This document shows, piece after piece, positions 8,289 to 17,844 of a stretch of 64,000 nucleotides of DNA. The DNA lies in NCBI GenBank assembly GCA_016217595.1, contig JACRHS010000007.1, positions 124,001-188,000 of the forward strand. Reading direction: 5' to 3'. A program made the position numbers and the translations under genes. Source of the stretch: Opitutia bacterium. Lineage in GTDB: Bacteria; Verrucomicrobiota; Verrucomicrobiia; Opitutales; Opitutaceae. Each line of letters begins with the position of its first letter. Position 1 is the first letter of the stretch. The notes beneath the pieces were generated by a model. It did no database searches. It was given only the letters and a program-made list of their open reading frames with translations, and was not told where the DNA came from.

Positions 8289-9182
8289 TCAACCGCCAGC
8301 CTGCCGCAACAGTTCTGCGGCAACCTTGCGGTAATCGTTCACGACGTTGTCCTGCGCCTCCTCGCTCGCCTCCTGGCCGACGAGGATGACCGGTAGCCCG
8401 AGGGTGACGGCGCGGCGCACGACCATCGCGTCGCGCACCTGCGCCTCGAAAATCTTCGCGGTGGGCGCGGCGCGCTTGGCGGCCTTGAATTGGTTCAGTC
8501 GAAGCTGCATCCGCATTTTGGGCACCTCGATGTCGGTGCCGGTCTTGATGGAGTTGAAAATGATGCCCTGCACCTGCGCCGCCGGCCCCATCGCCGCGCG
8601 CCGGAAGCTCGCCGAGAGCGCGTGAAACTTGTGCAGCTTCTCCACCAGCAGCGTAAATCCGATCAGGCTCAACGCATCGGGATTGGCGGGCACGTAGATT
8701 TCGTTGGCGGAAAAGATGCCGCACTGCGACGCGCGCAGGATGTTGGGCGGGCAATCGAACAGCACCACGTCGTAGCCCGACTCGATCTCCGCGAGCTGCT
8801 CCTGGAAAATCAGGTAGGCCGGCCGCTTCGGTTCGCCGGCGTATTCGCTCTCCAAATCGACGAGGTTGAACGTCGTCGGCACCAGATCGAGGCCGGGCAA
8901 CGCCTTGGCGCCCGCCTTGTCCTCCACGACGTCCCTGACCACGATGTCCTTCAGCCGCGCGCGGCCGGGATCGAAGATCGAGTAGACCGCGCCGTCGCCG
9001 GCGGCGTTGATTTTGTTCCAACGGTCGAGCTTGAGCAGCCAGATGCTGGCGTTGGACTGCGTGTCGAAATCGCAGAGCAACACCCGCTGGCCAAGTTTGG
9101 CGAGACAGGCTGCCACGTTGACGATCAGCGAGGTCTTGCCGACTCCGCCCTTGTAGTTGATGAACGCAATTCTTCGAGCCAT
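8289..9182 (-). CDS. ParA/MinD-family ATPase
   Basis: This 297-residue P-loop ATPase has the deviant Walker A KGGVGKTS (about residues 11-18) with the signature lysine, switch 'DFDTQSNAS', and 'VVLFDCPPNI' as Walker B. It lacks a ParA-type N-terminal HTH. Such ATPases dimerise with ATP on DNA or membrane and position a cargo. No parB or parS-like gene is adjacent; instead two unknown proteins follow in the same operon, so it is probably an orphan positioning ATPase rather than the chromosome-partition ParA. The ATG at 9182 starts 'MARRIAFINYKGG', standard for the family. Confidence 0.9.
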   Translation of the reverse strand: MARRIAFINYKGGVGKTSLIVNVAACLAKLGQRVLLCDFDTQSNASIWLLKLDRWNKINAAGDGAVYSIFDPGRARLKDIVVRDVVEDKAGAKALPGLDLVPTTFNLVDLESEYAGEPKRPAYLIFQEQLAEIESGYDVVLFDCPPNILRASQCGIFSANEIYVPANPDALSLIGFTLLVEKLHKFHALSASFRRAAMGPAAQVQGIIFNSIKTGTDIEVPKMRMQLRLNQFKAAKRAAPTAKIFEAQVRDAMVVRRAVTLGLPVILVGQEASEEAQDNVVNDYRKVAAELLRQAGG

Positions 9183-9313
9183 CGGGTTGCACGTTTCACA
9201 ACGGAAACGACGCGCTGACCTTGCTTACTACGGCACAGCCGGGCGAGGCTAAACTTGCCCGCGGGCTTTTACCGGATTTTTGCGGCCGGGGCGCATCGCG
9301 CGCCGACAAAGAA

Positions 9314-9338
9314 GGGCGACCCGCCCGGCGGATCGCCC
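9314..9338 (-). terminator. Probable terminator after tonB
   Basis: An inverted repeat (GGGCGA...TCGCCC with an inner CCGC/GCGG extension) lies about 33 bases past the tonB stop. On the minus strand it is followed by CTTCTTTGT, a weak U-tract. Confidence 0.55.
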
Positions 9339-9370
9339 CTCGATTTGACCCAACCCTAACCAACAAAAGC

Positions 9371-10060
9371 TCAGTCGTTGATGTTGAACATCACGGGCAC
9401 CTTCATGCGGAACCGCACCACCTGCCCATCGCGGCGACCCGGCTCAAACCGCCACTTTTCGACCGCCCGCAGCGTCGGCTCCGCGAACGCCGGATGGCTG
9501 GCCCGCACCACGCGGGGCATCTGTACGACCCCGGTCTCGTCGACCACAAACTCGACCTCGACCGAACCCGTGATGCCGGTGCTGCGCTCGGCCATCGGGT
9601 ATTGCGGGCTCGCTTGGAGCCGCGCCCGCGGCGGCTTGTCGAGCAATCCCGCCGGTATGATGCCGCCACCCATGCTCGGCCGGCTGCCATCGCCGCCCCC
9701 TGGGCCCCAATATGCTGGGATATTCGTTGTGAAAGTGCCACTGACCGAGACAACGCGGTTGTCGATCTCCACAAGAAATGCGCCCGGGATGCTCGGTCCC
9801 GGCACGTCAATCTGGGTCGGCGGCGGCGGTCCTCCCCCGCCATCGACCCGCCGGTTGTCTCCGCTGATGATGGCGTCCTCCGACGGCGGAGGCGGTTCCG
9901 GTTGGGGCCATTCGATCACAAACGGTTTTGCCGGTGGCGGCCTTCTGTGTGCCCCAGGGCCTCGTGGGTTGGCCGGCGACGACCGGGTGATGCCGAAAAA
10001 CAGAAAGGCAAACAGCGTCAGCACAAACGTGGCGGGGAGTGCGAAGTGGCGGCGTTCCAT
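9371..10060 (-). CDS. TonB-family energy transducer
   Basis: This 229-residue protein has an N-terminal membrane anchor at about residues 8-27 (FALPATFVLTLFAFLFFGI), a Pro/Gly-rich periplasm-spanning segment at about 30-150 ('EWPQPEPPPPSED'), and a C-terminal TonB domain ('YPMAERSTGITGSVEVEFVV', 'RAVEKWRFEPGRRDG'). It would pass proton-motive energy from ExbB/ExbD to outer-membrane receptors, although no exbBD or receptor gene is adjacent. A good Shine-Dalgarno AAGGAGG lies 6 bases before the ATG. It has its own upstream region and a terminator, so it is a single-gene unit. Confidence 0.85.
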   Translation of the reverse strand: MERRHFALPATFVLTLFAFLFFGITRSSPANPRGPGAHRRPPPAKPFVIEWPQPEPPPPSEDAIISGDNRRVDGGGGPPPPTQIDVPGPSIPGAFLVEIDNRVVSVSGTFTTNIPAYWGPGGGDGSRPSMGGGIIPAGLLDKPPRARLQASPQYPMAERSTGITGSVEVEFVVDETGVVQMPRVVRASHPAFAEPTLRAVEKWRFEPGRRDGQVVRFRMKVPVMFNIND

Positions 10061-10253
10061 GATTTCCTCCTTGGTTGATGATTCGGGGTTGATCTACTCA
10101 CCCCATATAACGAACCAATTTCGCGTTTCTTAGATAAACTTGTTCACTTTTTTCAGCGAAACCCTGTTCAATCTAAAAAAACGCAGCTGGAACCACCGGA
10201 TTTCCCGCGCCGCCCTGCCCTCCAAACCAGCTACCACGAAGCAGGCAAAAAAA

Positions 10254-10277
10254 GGGCGGCTGGAGATCCAGCCGCCC
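10254..10277 (-). terminator. Rho-independent terminator of the mutA-mutB operon
   Basis: Perfect 10-bp stem GGGCGGCTGG / CCAGCCGCCC with AGAT loop (read on plus). On the minus strand it is followed by seven T residues. It lies about 28 bases past the mutB stop. Confidence 0.85.
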
Positions 10278-10304
10278 GGGTAGGCCAAAAACTAATCCAC
10301 GCGA

Positions 10305-12467
10305 TCACGCGTTCGCCGGCTCCAAGCGCTCGAGTAGCAACTCCATTGTGCGGAGCGACGACTGCGGGATGACAGTGCCGGGCCCGAAGATCGCGCTGGC
10401 ACCGTTGGCGTACAGGAAATCGTAATCCTGCGCCGGAATGACACCGCCGCACACGATCATGATGTCCTCGCGGCCTTGCGCCTTGAGGGCGTCGCGGAGC
10501 GTGGGCAACAGCGTCTTGTGGCCGGCGGCGAGCGAGCTCATGGCGACGACATGGACGTCGTTTTCCACGGCCTGGCGCGCAGCCTCCTCGGGCGTCTGGA
10601 AGAGCGGCCCGATGTCGATGTCGAAACCGAGGTCGGCCATCGCGGTGGCGACGACTTTCGCGCCGCGGTCGTGTCCGTCCTGACCGAGCTTGGCGATGAG
10701 CACGCGCGGACGGCGGCCTTCCTGGCGCTCGAATTTCTCAATGAGACCGCGGACCTTGGCCACGAGGCCGTCCTCGCCGAACTCGGCGCGGTACACGCCG
10801 GAGATCGAGCGGATCTGCGCCTGATAACGGCCGAAGACCACTTCGAGCGCGTCGCTGATTTCGCCGAGCGTGGCGCGGGCCTGCGCGGCGGTGACGGCGA
10901 GTTCGAGGAGGTTGCCCTGCCCCGATTTCGCGCAGTCGGTCAACGCGGTGAGCGCGGCGCGGCATTTGGCTTCGTCGCGAGCGGCGCGGAGTTCCTTGAG
11001 GCGTTTCACCTGCGCTTCACGCACGGCGGTGTTGTCCACTTCGAGGATGTCCATGGGCGCTTCTTTGCCCAAACGGAATTTGTTGAGGCCGACGATCGTC
11101 TCCTTGCCGGAGTCGATCTTGGCCTGGCGGCGCGCCGCGGCTTCCTCGATGCGCAGCTTCGGAATGCCGGCTTCGATGGCCTTGGTCATGCCGCCCATTT
11201 TCTCGACTTCATCGAGGTGCGCGCGGGCTTTCTTGATGAGCTCCTGCGTGAGGTACTCGACGTAGTAGCTGCCGCCCCAGGGATCGACGACGTTGCAGAT
11301 GCCGGTCTCCTGCTGGAGGTGGAGCTGGGTGTTGCGGGCGATGCGCGCCGAGAAATCGGTGGGCAACGCGATGGCTTCGTCGAGGGCGTTGGTGTGCAAC
11401 GACTGCGTGTGACCGCAGGCCGAGGAGAGCGCTTCGAGGCAGGTGCGGGCCACGTTGTTGAACGGGTCCTGCTCGGTGAGCGACCAGCCCGAGGTCTGCG
11501 AGTGCGTGCGGAGCGCGCGCGACTTCGGATTCTTCGGGTTAAAGCGGCCCACGATCTCCGACCAGAGGAACCGGCCGGCGCGCATCTTCGCGATTTCCAT
11601 GAAGAAGTTTTTGCCGATGGCCCAGAAGAACGAGAGGCGCGGCGCAAACGCGTCGATGTCGATGCCGGCGGCGACGCCGGTTTTCAAATACTCGAGACCG
11701 TCGGCGAGCGTGTAGGCGAGTTCGAGATCGGCCGTGGCGCCCGCTTCCTGCATGTGGTAGCCGGAGATCGAGATCGAGTTGAACTTCGGCATGTTCTTCG
11801 ACGTGTAGGCGAAGATGTCCGCGATGATCTTCATCGAGGGCGTGGGCGGATAGATGTAGGTATTCCGCACCATGAACTCTTTGAGGATGTCATTCTGAAT
11901 CGTGCCGGAGAGGTCGGCGAGTTTCGCCCCCTGTTCGAGCGCAGCGCAGATGTAGAACGCCATCACGGGCAGCACGGCGCCGTTCATCGTCATCGAGACC
12001 GACACCTTGTCGAGCGGGATGCCGCCAAAGAGTGTCTGCATGTCGAGGACGGAGTCGATGGCGACGCCCGCCTTGCCGACATCACCGACGACGCGCGGAT
12101 GATCGCTGTCGTAGCCGCGATGCGTCGCGAGATCGAACGCCACGGAGAGGCCGGCCTGACCGGCGGCGAGATTGCGTTTATAGAACGCGTTGGACTCCTC
12201 CGCGGTCGAGAAACCGGCGTACTGGCGCACGGTCCACGGTTTTTGCACGTACATCGTGGCGTACGGCCCGCGCACAAACGGCGCAAAGCCGGGCACGGTG
12301 TCGAGCGCCTCGGCCGGCGGCAGATCGGCGGCGGTGAAGACGGGCTTCACCGGGATCTGCTCGTAGGTGAGCACATCGGCGGATGCGCCCGACTTGGGAG
12401 CTGCGGCCGCGGCCGGGAATTGGAACGCGTCGTAGTTGAGTTGGGTGAAATCAGGGACGTTGCTCAT
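10305..12467 (-). CDS. mutB: Methylmalonyl-CoA mutase, large (catalytic) subunit
   Basis: This 720-residue protein interconverts succinyl-CoA and (R)-methylmalonyl-CoA with adenosylcobalamin. The N-terminal TIM-barrel part has family stretches such as '[19 protein letters not shown]' and '[19 protein letters not shown]'. The C-terminal B12-binding domain has the DxHxxG motif [11 protein letters not shown], with His599 as the lower axial ligand, then '[19 protein letters not shown]'. Its ATG overlaps the stop of mutA by four bases (ATGA), implying coupled translation of the two subunits. With mce and the decarboxylase operon it completes succinyl-CoA to propionyl-CoA conversion, or the reverse. 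No riboswitch is seen upstream of the pair. Confidence 0.97.
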   Translation of the reverse strand: MSNVPDFTQLNYDAFQFPAAAAAPKSGASADVLTYEQIPVKPVFTAADLPPAEALDTVPGFAPFVRGPYATMYVQKPWTVRQYAGFSTAEESNAFYKRNLAAGQAGLSVAFDLATHRGYDSDHPRVVGDVGKAGVAIDSVLDMQTLFGGIPLDKVSVSMTMNGAVLPVMAFYICAALEQGAKLADLSGTIQNDILKEFMVRNTYIYPPTPSMKIIADIFAYTSKNMPKFNSISISGYHMQEAGATADLELAYTLADGLEYLKTGVAAGIDIDAFAPRLSFFWAIGKNFFMEIAKMRAGRFLWSEIVGRFNPKNPKSRALRTHSQTSGWSLTEQDPFNNVARTCLEALSSACGHTQSLHTNALDEAIALPTDFSARIARNTQLHLQQETGICNVVDPWGGSYYVEYLTQELIKKARAHLDEVEKMGGMTKAIEAGIPKLRIEEAAARRQAKIDSGKETIVGLNKFRLGKEAPMDILEVDNTAVREAQVKRLKELRAARDEAKCRAALTALTDCAKSGQGNLLELAVTAAQARATLGEISDALEVVFGRYQAQIRSISGVYRAEFGEDGLVAKVRGLIEKFERQEGRRPRVLIAKLGQDGHDRGAKVVATAMADLGFDIDIGPLFQTPEEAARQAVENDVHVVAMSSLAAGHKTLLPTLRDALKAQGREDIMIVCGGVIPAQDYDFLYANGASAIFGPGTVIPQSSLRTMELLLERLEPANA

Positions 12468-14584
12468 GTGAGGGCTCCGATCTTCTTGAGGAGGTTGGCC
12501 AACAGCTCGCGTACACTGGCGCGAATGTGGATGAACTCATCCACGCCCGCGGCGCGGAATTGCGCGACGACCGCGGCATCGGCCGGCAGGCCGGCGAGGA
12601 CGACGGTGGTGGCGGGGTTGGCCTGTTTGATCGCGCCGGCGAAGGCGGGCACGAGTTCAGGATAGGTTTCGTCGGTCGAGCAGAGCACCACGATGGGCGC
12701 GCCGGACTTGATCGCGGCCTGCGCGGCAGCGGCGGCCGTCTCGAACGCTTCCTTGCCGACGGACTCGAAGCCGCCGACGGCGAAAAAGCCGGCGGAGAAA
12801 TCGGCGCGGGGCTTGTGCTGTTTGACCGGCCCGATCTTCGCGAGGAAGACCTTGGGGCGGGCGCCGGTGCGTTGCGCGAAGGCATCGGCGGCACGGCGCA
12901 GCTCCTCGAAACCGGCGGCGGCGCGCTTGGGCGCGACCGGCGTGATGGCGGCCTCGGCGGAAGCTGGGGCGGCGCAGAGCGCACTCAACTGACCGAGCGT
13001 CGCGCCCTTGGCGGCGGCGGCGAGCGCGGCGTCGAAACGCTGTGCCCAGGTCGCGGCAGCCGCAGTTTGCGGCGCAGCGCCGCGGCGCTGGCGGATGACT
13101 TGCGCACGCGTCGTCTGGAACGCGGCGTCACACGCCTGCACGGCGAGCGGCTTCTCTTTGAGATTCGGGAACAGGTTGGTGCCGATCAGACTGGACCGGC
13201 GCTTGGCGATGGCGTCGTCCTTCTCCGCCGCGGTGGCCGCGACGAGCTTCTGGGGCGAGCCGGCCCGCAGCGCGGCGGCATACCCGCCCTGCTTCTCGAT
13301 ATCCTGGAAGAGAGCCCAGGCTTTGCGCGCGAGTTCGTCGGTGAGCTTCTCGACGTACCAGGAGCCGCCGGCGGGATCGGCCGTCTCGGTGAAATGGAAC
13401 TCCTCGGCGAGCAGCGTGTGGACGTTGCGTGCGATGCGGCGCGAGAATTCGTCGGACGCGCCCGTGGCCTCGTCGTAGGGGCTGATGTGCAGGCTGTCGC
13501 AGCCGCCGAGCACCGCGGACAACGCCTCGGTGGTGACGCGCAGCATGTTCACGTGCGGATCGAAGAGAGTCTTGTTCCAACGCCCGGTGCGGGCGTGCAC
13601 GGCGGATTGCGCGGCGACTTTCGCCTCGGCGCCAAAGGCCATCACGGCGCGCGTCCACAGCAGACGGAACGCCCGGAATTTGGCCACCTCGGTGAAGAAC
13701 TGCGGCCCAACGGCGAAGCTGAAACGCATCCGCGCCGCGGCGACCGCCGGAGCGACTGACCGCGCTTGCAAGGCCCGTAGATATTCCACACCGGCGGCCA
13801 CGGCCAGCGCGAGTTCCTGCGTGGCGGAACCACCCGCCTCGGACCATGCACCGGCCTCGACGCCGATCGTGCGCAACTGCGGCGTGTTTTTCGCCGCCCA
13901 GTTGGTCCAGCCCGCGAGATTATCGAACTGCGTGGCGAGCGTCGCGGACAGTGCGCCGCGTTCCGCCCATTCGCCGAGCGGATCGGCGGTGACACTGCCG
14001 GTCAATGCCGTCGGTGCGATGCCGCGCTGTTTCGCGTACGCGAGCAGAAGCGCCGCCAAGGGAGCCGCATCGGCTCCGGCGCGCAGGTGCAACGGCACAG
14101 CTGTCAGCTCGACGCCGGCCAGCGCCGCGGCGAGATCATGGCCATCGGCCAGCGACAAACCGCCGTTACCCACAGTGCCTGCGGGTGCGGCGTCGGGATC
14201 GATTCCGGCCCGGGAGGCAACGTCGGGCATGAGCGCGACGCAATTTTGCCCCTGTTGCAGATCGGCGAGCACCGCCGTGTTGAAAACCGACGCCTCACGG
14301 GCGGTGATTTCCTGGCAAATTTCCCATGATTTTTCCTTATAGCCCAGAGAAGCCCCTCCGCGTAAAAAGGGCGCTTCGCCGGGGCGGGAAGCGAGATGCG
14401 GCACGGTGGCAAGATCCGCCCGGGTGTAGAGCGGCTGCAAGGCGATGCCTTCCGCGGTCCGGGTGACCAATTTTTTCTCGAAAGGAACCCCCTGTAGCTC
14501 GGCTTCGACGGCCTTGCGCCATTGCGCCAAAGTGCCGGTAAGTGCGTCCGTGGAGGGCGGCGAGGATGTAGGATGATTAGCCAT
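12464..14584 (-). CDS. mutA: Methylmalonyl-CoA mutase, small subunit
   Basis: This 706-residue subunit resembles the large subunit in both halves ('[20 protein letters not shown]', '[20 protein letters not shown]') but lacks the cobalamin-binding DxHxxG: the equivalent site reads '[15 protein letters not shown]'. It is therefore the non-catalytic partner of the heterodimer, as in Propionibacterium. It is first in the operon and transcribed divergently from mce; the 181 bases between the two starts must carry both promoters. The ATG at 14584 starts '[13 protein letters not shown]'. The large-subunit gene follows with a 4-base overlap. Confidence 0.95.
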   Translation of the reverse strand: MANHPTSSPPSTDALTGTLAQWRKAVEAELQGVPFEKKLVTRTAEGIALQPLYTRADLATVPHLASRPGEAPFLRGGASLGYKEKSWEICQEITAREASVFNTAVLADLQQGQNCVALMPDVASRAGIDPDAAPAGTVGNGGLSLADGHDLAAALAGVELTAVPLHLRAGADAAPLAALLLAYAKQRGIAPTALTGSVTADPLGEWAERGALSATLATQFDNLAGWTNWAAKNTPQLRTIGVEAGAWSEAGGSATQELALAVAAGVEYLRALQARSVAPAVAAARMRFSFAVGPQFFTEVAKFRAFRLLWTRAVMAFGAEAKVAAQSAVHARTGRWNKTLFDPHVNMLRVTTEALSAVLGGCDSLHISPYDEATGASDEFSRRIARNVHTLLAEEFHFTETADPAGGSWYVEKLTDELARKAWALFQDIEKQGGYAAALRAGSPQKLVAATAAEKDDAIAKRRSSLIGTNLFPNLKEKPLAVQACDAAFQTTRAQVIRQRRGAAPQTAAAATWAQRFDAALAAAAKGATLGQLSALCAAPASAEAAITPVAPKRAAAGFEELRRAADAFAQRTGARPKVFLAKIGPVKQHKPRADFSAGFFAVGGFESVGKEAFETAAAAAQAAIKSGAPIVVLCSTDETYPELVPAFAGAIKQANPATTVVLAGLPADAAVVAQFRAAGVDEFIHIRASVRELLANLLKKIGALT

Positions 14585-14765
14585 GATGCGTGTACTCAGT
14601 TGGAGTGACGTCGCGGAACAGTAGCTTAACTAATGTTGAGCCGCTCCGCAGTTCTTGCCAAAGGATGCTTATGTTTAGCCAACGAATGCAGAGCGACTCG
14701 GCGGCGGTTGTCGCATGATGGCCATCAGTCCCATCCGTACGATCTTTTTTCCGCATCTTTCCATC

Positions 14766-15176
14766 ATGATCATTCGAATCGACCACCTCGGCATCGCCGT
14801 AAAATCGCTCGATGAAGCGATCCCTTATTACGAGAAGGCCCTCGGCCTGAAGTGCGAGCACCGCGAAGAGGTGCCGTCGCAAAAAGTCCGCACGGCGTTC
14901 TTCCACGCGGGCGAAGTGCACCTCGAATTGCTCGAGCCGACCTCCCCCGAGAGCCCCATCGCCAAGTTTCTGGAGAAAAATCCCGCGGGCGGCGTGCACC
15001 ACGTGGCGTTCGCCACCGACAACATCGGCGGCCAGCTGCAGCAGGCTGTCGGCGCCGGCGTGAAGCTGATCCACGAGCAGCCGTTTGAAGGCGCCGCGGG
15101 CAAGCTCGTCGCGTTCCTGCACCCGAAATCAACCTTCGGTGTGCTGACCGAGTTCTGCATGCCCAAGCCCAGCTAA
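14766..15176 (+). CDS. mce: Methylmalonyl-CoA epimerase
   Basis: This 136-residue VOC-fold metalloenzyme interconverts (R)- and (S)-methylmalonyl-CoA. Expected metal-ligand regions are visible: 'IDHLGIAV' (His7), 'EVHLELLEP', 'GGVHHVAF' and the C-terminal 'GVLTEFC'. The ATG at 14766 gives the standard length; an open frame back to 14715 adds 17 residues with no family support. It heads the operon leading into mmdA (43 bases downstream) and is divergent from mutA-mutB. It links the mutase product (R form) with the decarboxylase substrate (S form). Confidence 0.93.
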   Translation: MIIRIDHLGIAVKSLDEAIPYYEKALGLKCEHREEVPSQKVRTAFFHAGEVHLELLEPTSPESPIAKFLEKNPAGGVHHVAFATDNIGGQLQQAVGAGVKLIHEQPFEGAAGKLVAFLHPKSTFGVLTEFCMPKPS

Positions 15177-15219
15177 GCTGTCACCACACCTCGCATACCG
15201 ACTCCTCCCCTCTCCCGCC

Positions 15220-16773
15220 ATGGCCCTCTCTGCCGCTCATCTCAAACGTCTCGAAGAAAAACGCAAAATCGCCTTAGCCGCCGGTGGCGCCGACAAGCTC
15301 GCCGAGCGCCGTAAAAAAGGCCTGATGTCCGCCCGCGAACGTTTGGATGCGTTCTTTCAGCCGGGCACCTTCATGGAGTTCGGTCTGCACGCGCAGCACT
15401 CCTGCCACGACTTCGGTCTGGCGGACAAATCCATGCCGGGCGATGGCGTCATCACGGGCGTCGGCTATGTCGACGGCCGGCCGGTGGCGGCGTTCAGCCA
15501 GGATTTCACCGTCGGCGGCGGTGCGCTCGGTCGCGTGCACTCCAAGAAAATCTGCGATCTGATGGATTACGCGATGCAGTCCGGCATGCCGGTCGTCGGC
15601 ATCAACGACTCCGGCGGCGCGCGCATCCAGGAAGGCGACGAGTCGCTCTCCGGCTACGGTCAGGTGTTTTTCCGGAATGTACTGCTCTCCGGCGTGGTGC
15701 CGCAGATCTCGATCATCGCCGGCTCCTGTGCGGGCGGCGCGGCGTACTCGCCGGCGCTCACGGACTTCATCATCATGACGAAGACCAACGCCCAGATGTT
15801 CATCTGCGGACCGGAGGTCATCAAAGCCGCCACTGGCCAGACGGCCAGCGTGGACGAGTTCGGCAGCGCCGCCGCGCATGCGACGATCAGCGGCAACATC
15901 CACTTCGTGGCCGACGACGAGAAGCACGCGCTGCAAATCGCCACCAAGCTGTTCTCCTTCCTGCCCTCGAACAACGTCATGGATCCGCCGCATCGGCCGA
16001 AGCCCGCGCTCGTGCTCGACACCGATCCGGCGATGAACGAGCTCGTGCCCGAGGACGCCAAGGCGCCGCTCGATGTGCTCAAGGTCATCGCGCGGCTCGT
16101 CGACGATGCCGACTTCCTCGAAGTCCAAAAAGATTTTGCGAAGAACATCGTCGTGGGTTTCGCCCGCATCCAAGGCATGGTGGTCGGCATCATCGCCAAC
16201 CAACCGATGGTGAAGGCCGGCACGCTCGACATCGACTCGTCCGACAAGGGCGCCCGCTTCATCCGTTTTTGCAACGTCTTCAACATCCCGCTCGTCACGC
16301 TGGTGGACATCCCCGGCTTCATGCCCGGGCTCGCGCAGGAGCGCGGCGGCATCATCCGCCACGGCGCGAAGATGCTCTTTGCCTACGCGGCCGCCACCGT
16401 GCCGAAGATCACCGTGATCATGCGCAAAGCGTATGGCGGCGCCTACCTCGCCATGTGCAGCGCCGACATGGGAGCCGACCTGGTCTACGCCTGGCCCTGC
16501 GCCGAGATTGCCGTGATGGGCGCGGAAGGCGCGGTGAAGATTCTCTACAAGCGCGAAATCGCCGCCGCCGCCGAGCCGAAGAAAAAGGAGAAGGAATTGG
16601 CCGCGGAGTATCGCGAGAAATTCGCCTCGCCCTATTCGGCCGCCAGCAAGGCCATGATTACGGATGTTATTGAACCCGCGCAGACTCGCGGCATCGTCGC
16701 CATGGCCCTTCGGAATACGATCTCCAAGCGCGAGACCCGTCCGCCGAAGAAGCACGGCAATATCCCGCTCTGA
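15220..16773 (+). CDS. mmdA: Methylmalonyl-CoA decarboxylase alpha subunit (carboxyltransferase)
   Basis: This 517-residue acyl-CoA carboxyltransferase has the oxyanion-hole glycines and family motifs 'INDSGGARIQEGDESLSGYG', 'SCAGGAAYSPALTDFIIM', 'DIPGFMPGLAQERGGIIRHG' and 'KAYGGAYLAMCS'. On sequence alone it could equally be a propionyl-CoA carboxylase beta chain. The downstream OadG-like, biotin carrier and Na+-translocating beta subunits argue for the sodium-pumping decarboxylase, with no biotin carboxylase gene present. The start at 15220 gives the family N-terminus 'LKRLEEKRKIALAAGGADKL'. Confidence 0.93.
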   Translation: MALSAAHLKRLEEKRKIALAAGGADKLAERRKKGLMSARERLDAFFQPGTFMEFGLHAQHSCHDFGLADKSMPGDGVITGVGYVDGRPVAAFSQDFTVGGGALGRVHSKKICDLMDYAMQSGMPVVGINDSGGARIQEGDESLSGYGQVFFRNVLLSGVVPQISIIAGSCAGGAAYSPALTDFIIMTKTNAQMFICGPEVIKAATGQTASVDEFGSAAAHATISGNIHFVADDEKHALQIATKLFSFLPSNNVMDPPHRPKPALVLDTDPAMNELVPEDAKAPLDVLKVIARLVDDADFLEVQKDFAKNIVVGFARIQGMVVGIIANQPMVKAGTLDIDSSDKGARFIRFCNVFNIPLVTLVDIPGFMPGLAQERGGIIRHGAKMLFAYAAATVPKITVIMRKAYGGAYLAMCSADMGADLVYAWPCAEIAVMGAEGAVKILYKREIAAAAEPKKKEKELAAEYREKFASPYSAASKAMITDVIEPAQTRGIVAMALRNTISKRETRPPKKHGNIPL

Positions 16774-16790
16774 GTCCTCTGCACCCCACC

Positions 16791-17207
16791 ATGCAACCGT
16801 CACTCCTCCTCCCGCTCGCCGCCGGCAAACCATACGTCGATGTCGGACAACCTCTGTTTGGCAACCAATGGCTGGCCTTGCTCGTCATCCTCGCCGGCAT
16901 CGCGGTTTTTCTACTGGTGATCGCCGGCATCGGACGCTGGCTCGCCGCCACGCATCCCGACACACCCAAGCCGGTGTCCGCACCCGTCCCGGCCGCAGCC
17001 CCGGTGCCAGTGGTCACAGCGACGCCGCAAGGCCCGTCGCCCGAAGTTCTGGCTGCGATCGCTGCCGCCGTCTCCACCGTACTCGGTGCGCGCGCGCGCA
17101 TCGCTGAGGTCCGGTTGACGGCCACGCATCCCAACATCGAAGCGCTGATGCAGCAATGGTCGCTCGAAGGCCGCCGTCAGATCTATTCCTCCCACAAGCT
17201 CCGTTAA
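16791..17207 (+). CDS. OadG/MmdD-like decarboxylase subunit
   Basis: This 138-residue protein has one transmembrane segment at about residues 26-49 ('WLALLVILAGIAVFLLVIAG'), a Pro/Ala/Val-rich linker, and a C-terminal segment ('PEVLAAIAAAVSTVLG', 'WSLEGRRQIYSSHKLR') typical of OadG-type subunits in biotin-dependent sodium pumps. In characterised complexes this subunit anchors the carboxyltransferase to the membrane beta subunit and aids assembly. It begins 17 bases after mmdA and ends 22 bases before the biotin carrier gene. Sequence conservation in this family is low, so the assignment leans on context. Confidence 0.8.
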   Translation: MQPSLLLPLAAGKPYVDVGQPLFGNQWLALLVILAGIAVFLLVIAGIGRWLAATHPDTPKPVSAPVPAAAPVPVVTATPQGPSPEVLAAIAAAVSTVLGARARIAEVRLTATHPNIEALMQQWSLEGRRQIYSSHKLR

Positions 17208-17229
17208 TCCCCCGCCCTCTACTTTCTCC

Positions 17230-17631
17230 ATGAAAAAGCTCCGCGTTACCGTCGACGGCAAAGCCTACGATGTGCTGGTCGAAATGATCGACGAAGGCAC
17301 ACCCGCTGCCGCCCCTGCCGCCCAACCGGCCGCCCCCGTCGCTCCTGCGGCGGTCAGTGCCCCCAAAGCTGCCGCCCCCGTGGCCGCTCCCGTCGCTGCG
17401 CCCAAGGCCGCCGCCGGAGCTGGCGACGTTGTCAGCCCGCTCGCCGGCAAGCTCGTCTCCATCGACGTCAAGGTGGGCCAGAGCGTCGACGAAGGCACCC
17501 AGGTCGCCACGGTCGAAGCGATGAAGATGAATACCTACATTTACGCGCCGAAAGCCGGCAAAGTCTCCGAGGTCCTCGCCAACGCCGGCGACGGCGTCGA
17601 AGAAGGCTCGGTGCTGTTGCGCCTGGCCTGA
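17230..17631 (+). CDS. mmdC: Biotin carboxyl carrier protein of the decarboxylase
   Basis: This 133-residue protein has a short N-terminal region ('MKKLRVTVDGKAYDVLVEM'), an Ala/Pro/Val linker at about residues 24-64 acting as a flexible arm, and a biotinyl domain with the biotin-acceptor motif AMKM (Lys99). It carries the carboxyl group from methylmalonyl-CoA at MmdA to the membrane beta subunit, where decarboxylation drives Na+ export. It sits between the OadG-like and beta subunits. BirA, encoded about 3 kb downstream, is the obvious biotinylating enzyme. Confidence 0.95.
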   Translation: MKKLRVTVDGKAYDVLVEMIDEGTPAAAPAAQPAAPVAPAAVSAPKAAAPVAAPVAAPKAAAGAGDVVSPLAGKLVSIDVKVGQSVDEGTQVATVEAMKMNTYIYAPKAGKVSEVLANAGDGVEEGSVLLRLA

Positions 17632-17699
17632 GTCGTCTCTTTTAACACCAAGCCCCCGCCGCGCGGCCGATGACCGGTGCGTGCGGCGGATTTCCCACC

Positions 17700-17828
17700 G
17701 TGAAAACCGCCATTGTCCAAGCTCTGATCATGTACGGCATCGCGTTCATCGTCTCGATGCTCGTCGCCGCCTTGATCAAAGGACTGTACGTCCTCGTGCA
17801 ACGCTTCTCCGACGAGAAACGCTCCTGA
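17700..17828 (+). CDS. 42-residue membrane peptide in the decarboxylase operon
   Basis: A GTG at 17700 opens 42 codons ending in TGA at 17826-17828, filling the gap between mmdC and mmdB on the same strand, 16 bases before the mmdB ATG. The product is one hydrophobic helix of about 24 residues ('ALIMYGIAFIVSMLVAALIK') with a basic, charged end ('RFSDEKRS'). Its layout resembles the N-terminal helix of OadG-type subunits, or the small epsilon subunit of Veillonella methylmalonyl-CoA decarboxylase. I infer a small stabilising subunit of the pump. It is easily missed because of its length and GTG start. Confidence 0.7.
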   Translation: MKTAIVQALIMYGIAFIVSMLVAALIKGLYVLVQRFSDEKRS

Positions 17829-17844
17829 CCGCCCCGGCCGCACC

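Noticed and set aside
7261..9192. 643-codon minus-strand frame spanning parA
   Set aside because: Its first half reads parA in the wrong frame and its second half is the real 328-residue protein, whose own ATG is at 8247.
10476..12665. 729-codon open frame on the plus strand
   Set aside because: It lies opposite mutB; its Arg/Gly/Ala/Val-rich translation has no family pattern and arises from the GC-rich third codon positions of the real gene.
14585..14765. Possible cobalamin riboswitch before mutA
   Set aside because: The conserved B12-box core is not present on either strand.
15274..16833. 519-codon minus-strand frame
   Set aside because: Antisense shadow of mmdA with His/Arg/Gly-rich, pattern-free translation.
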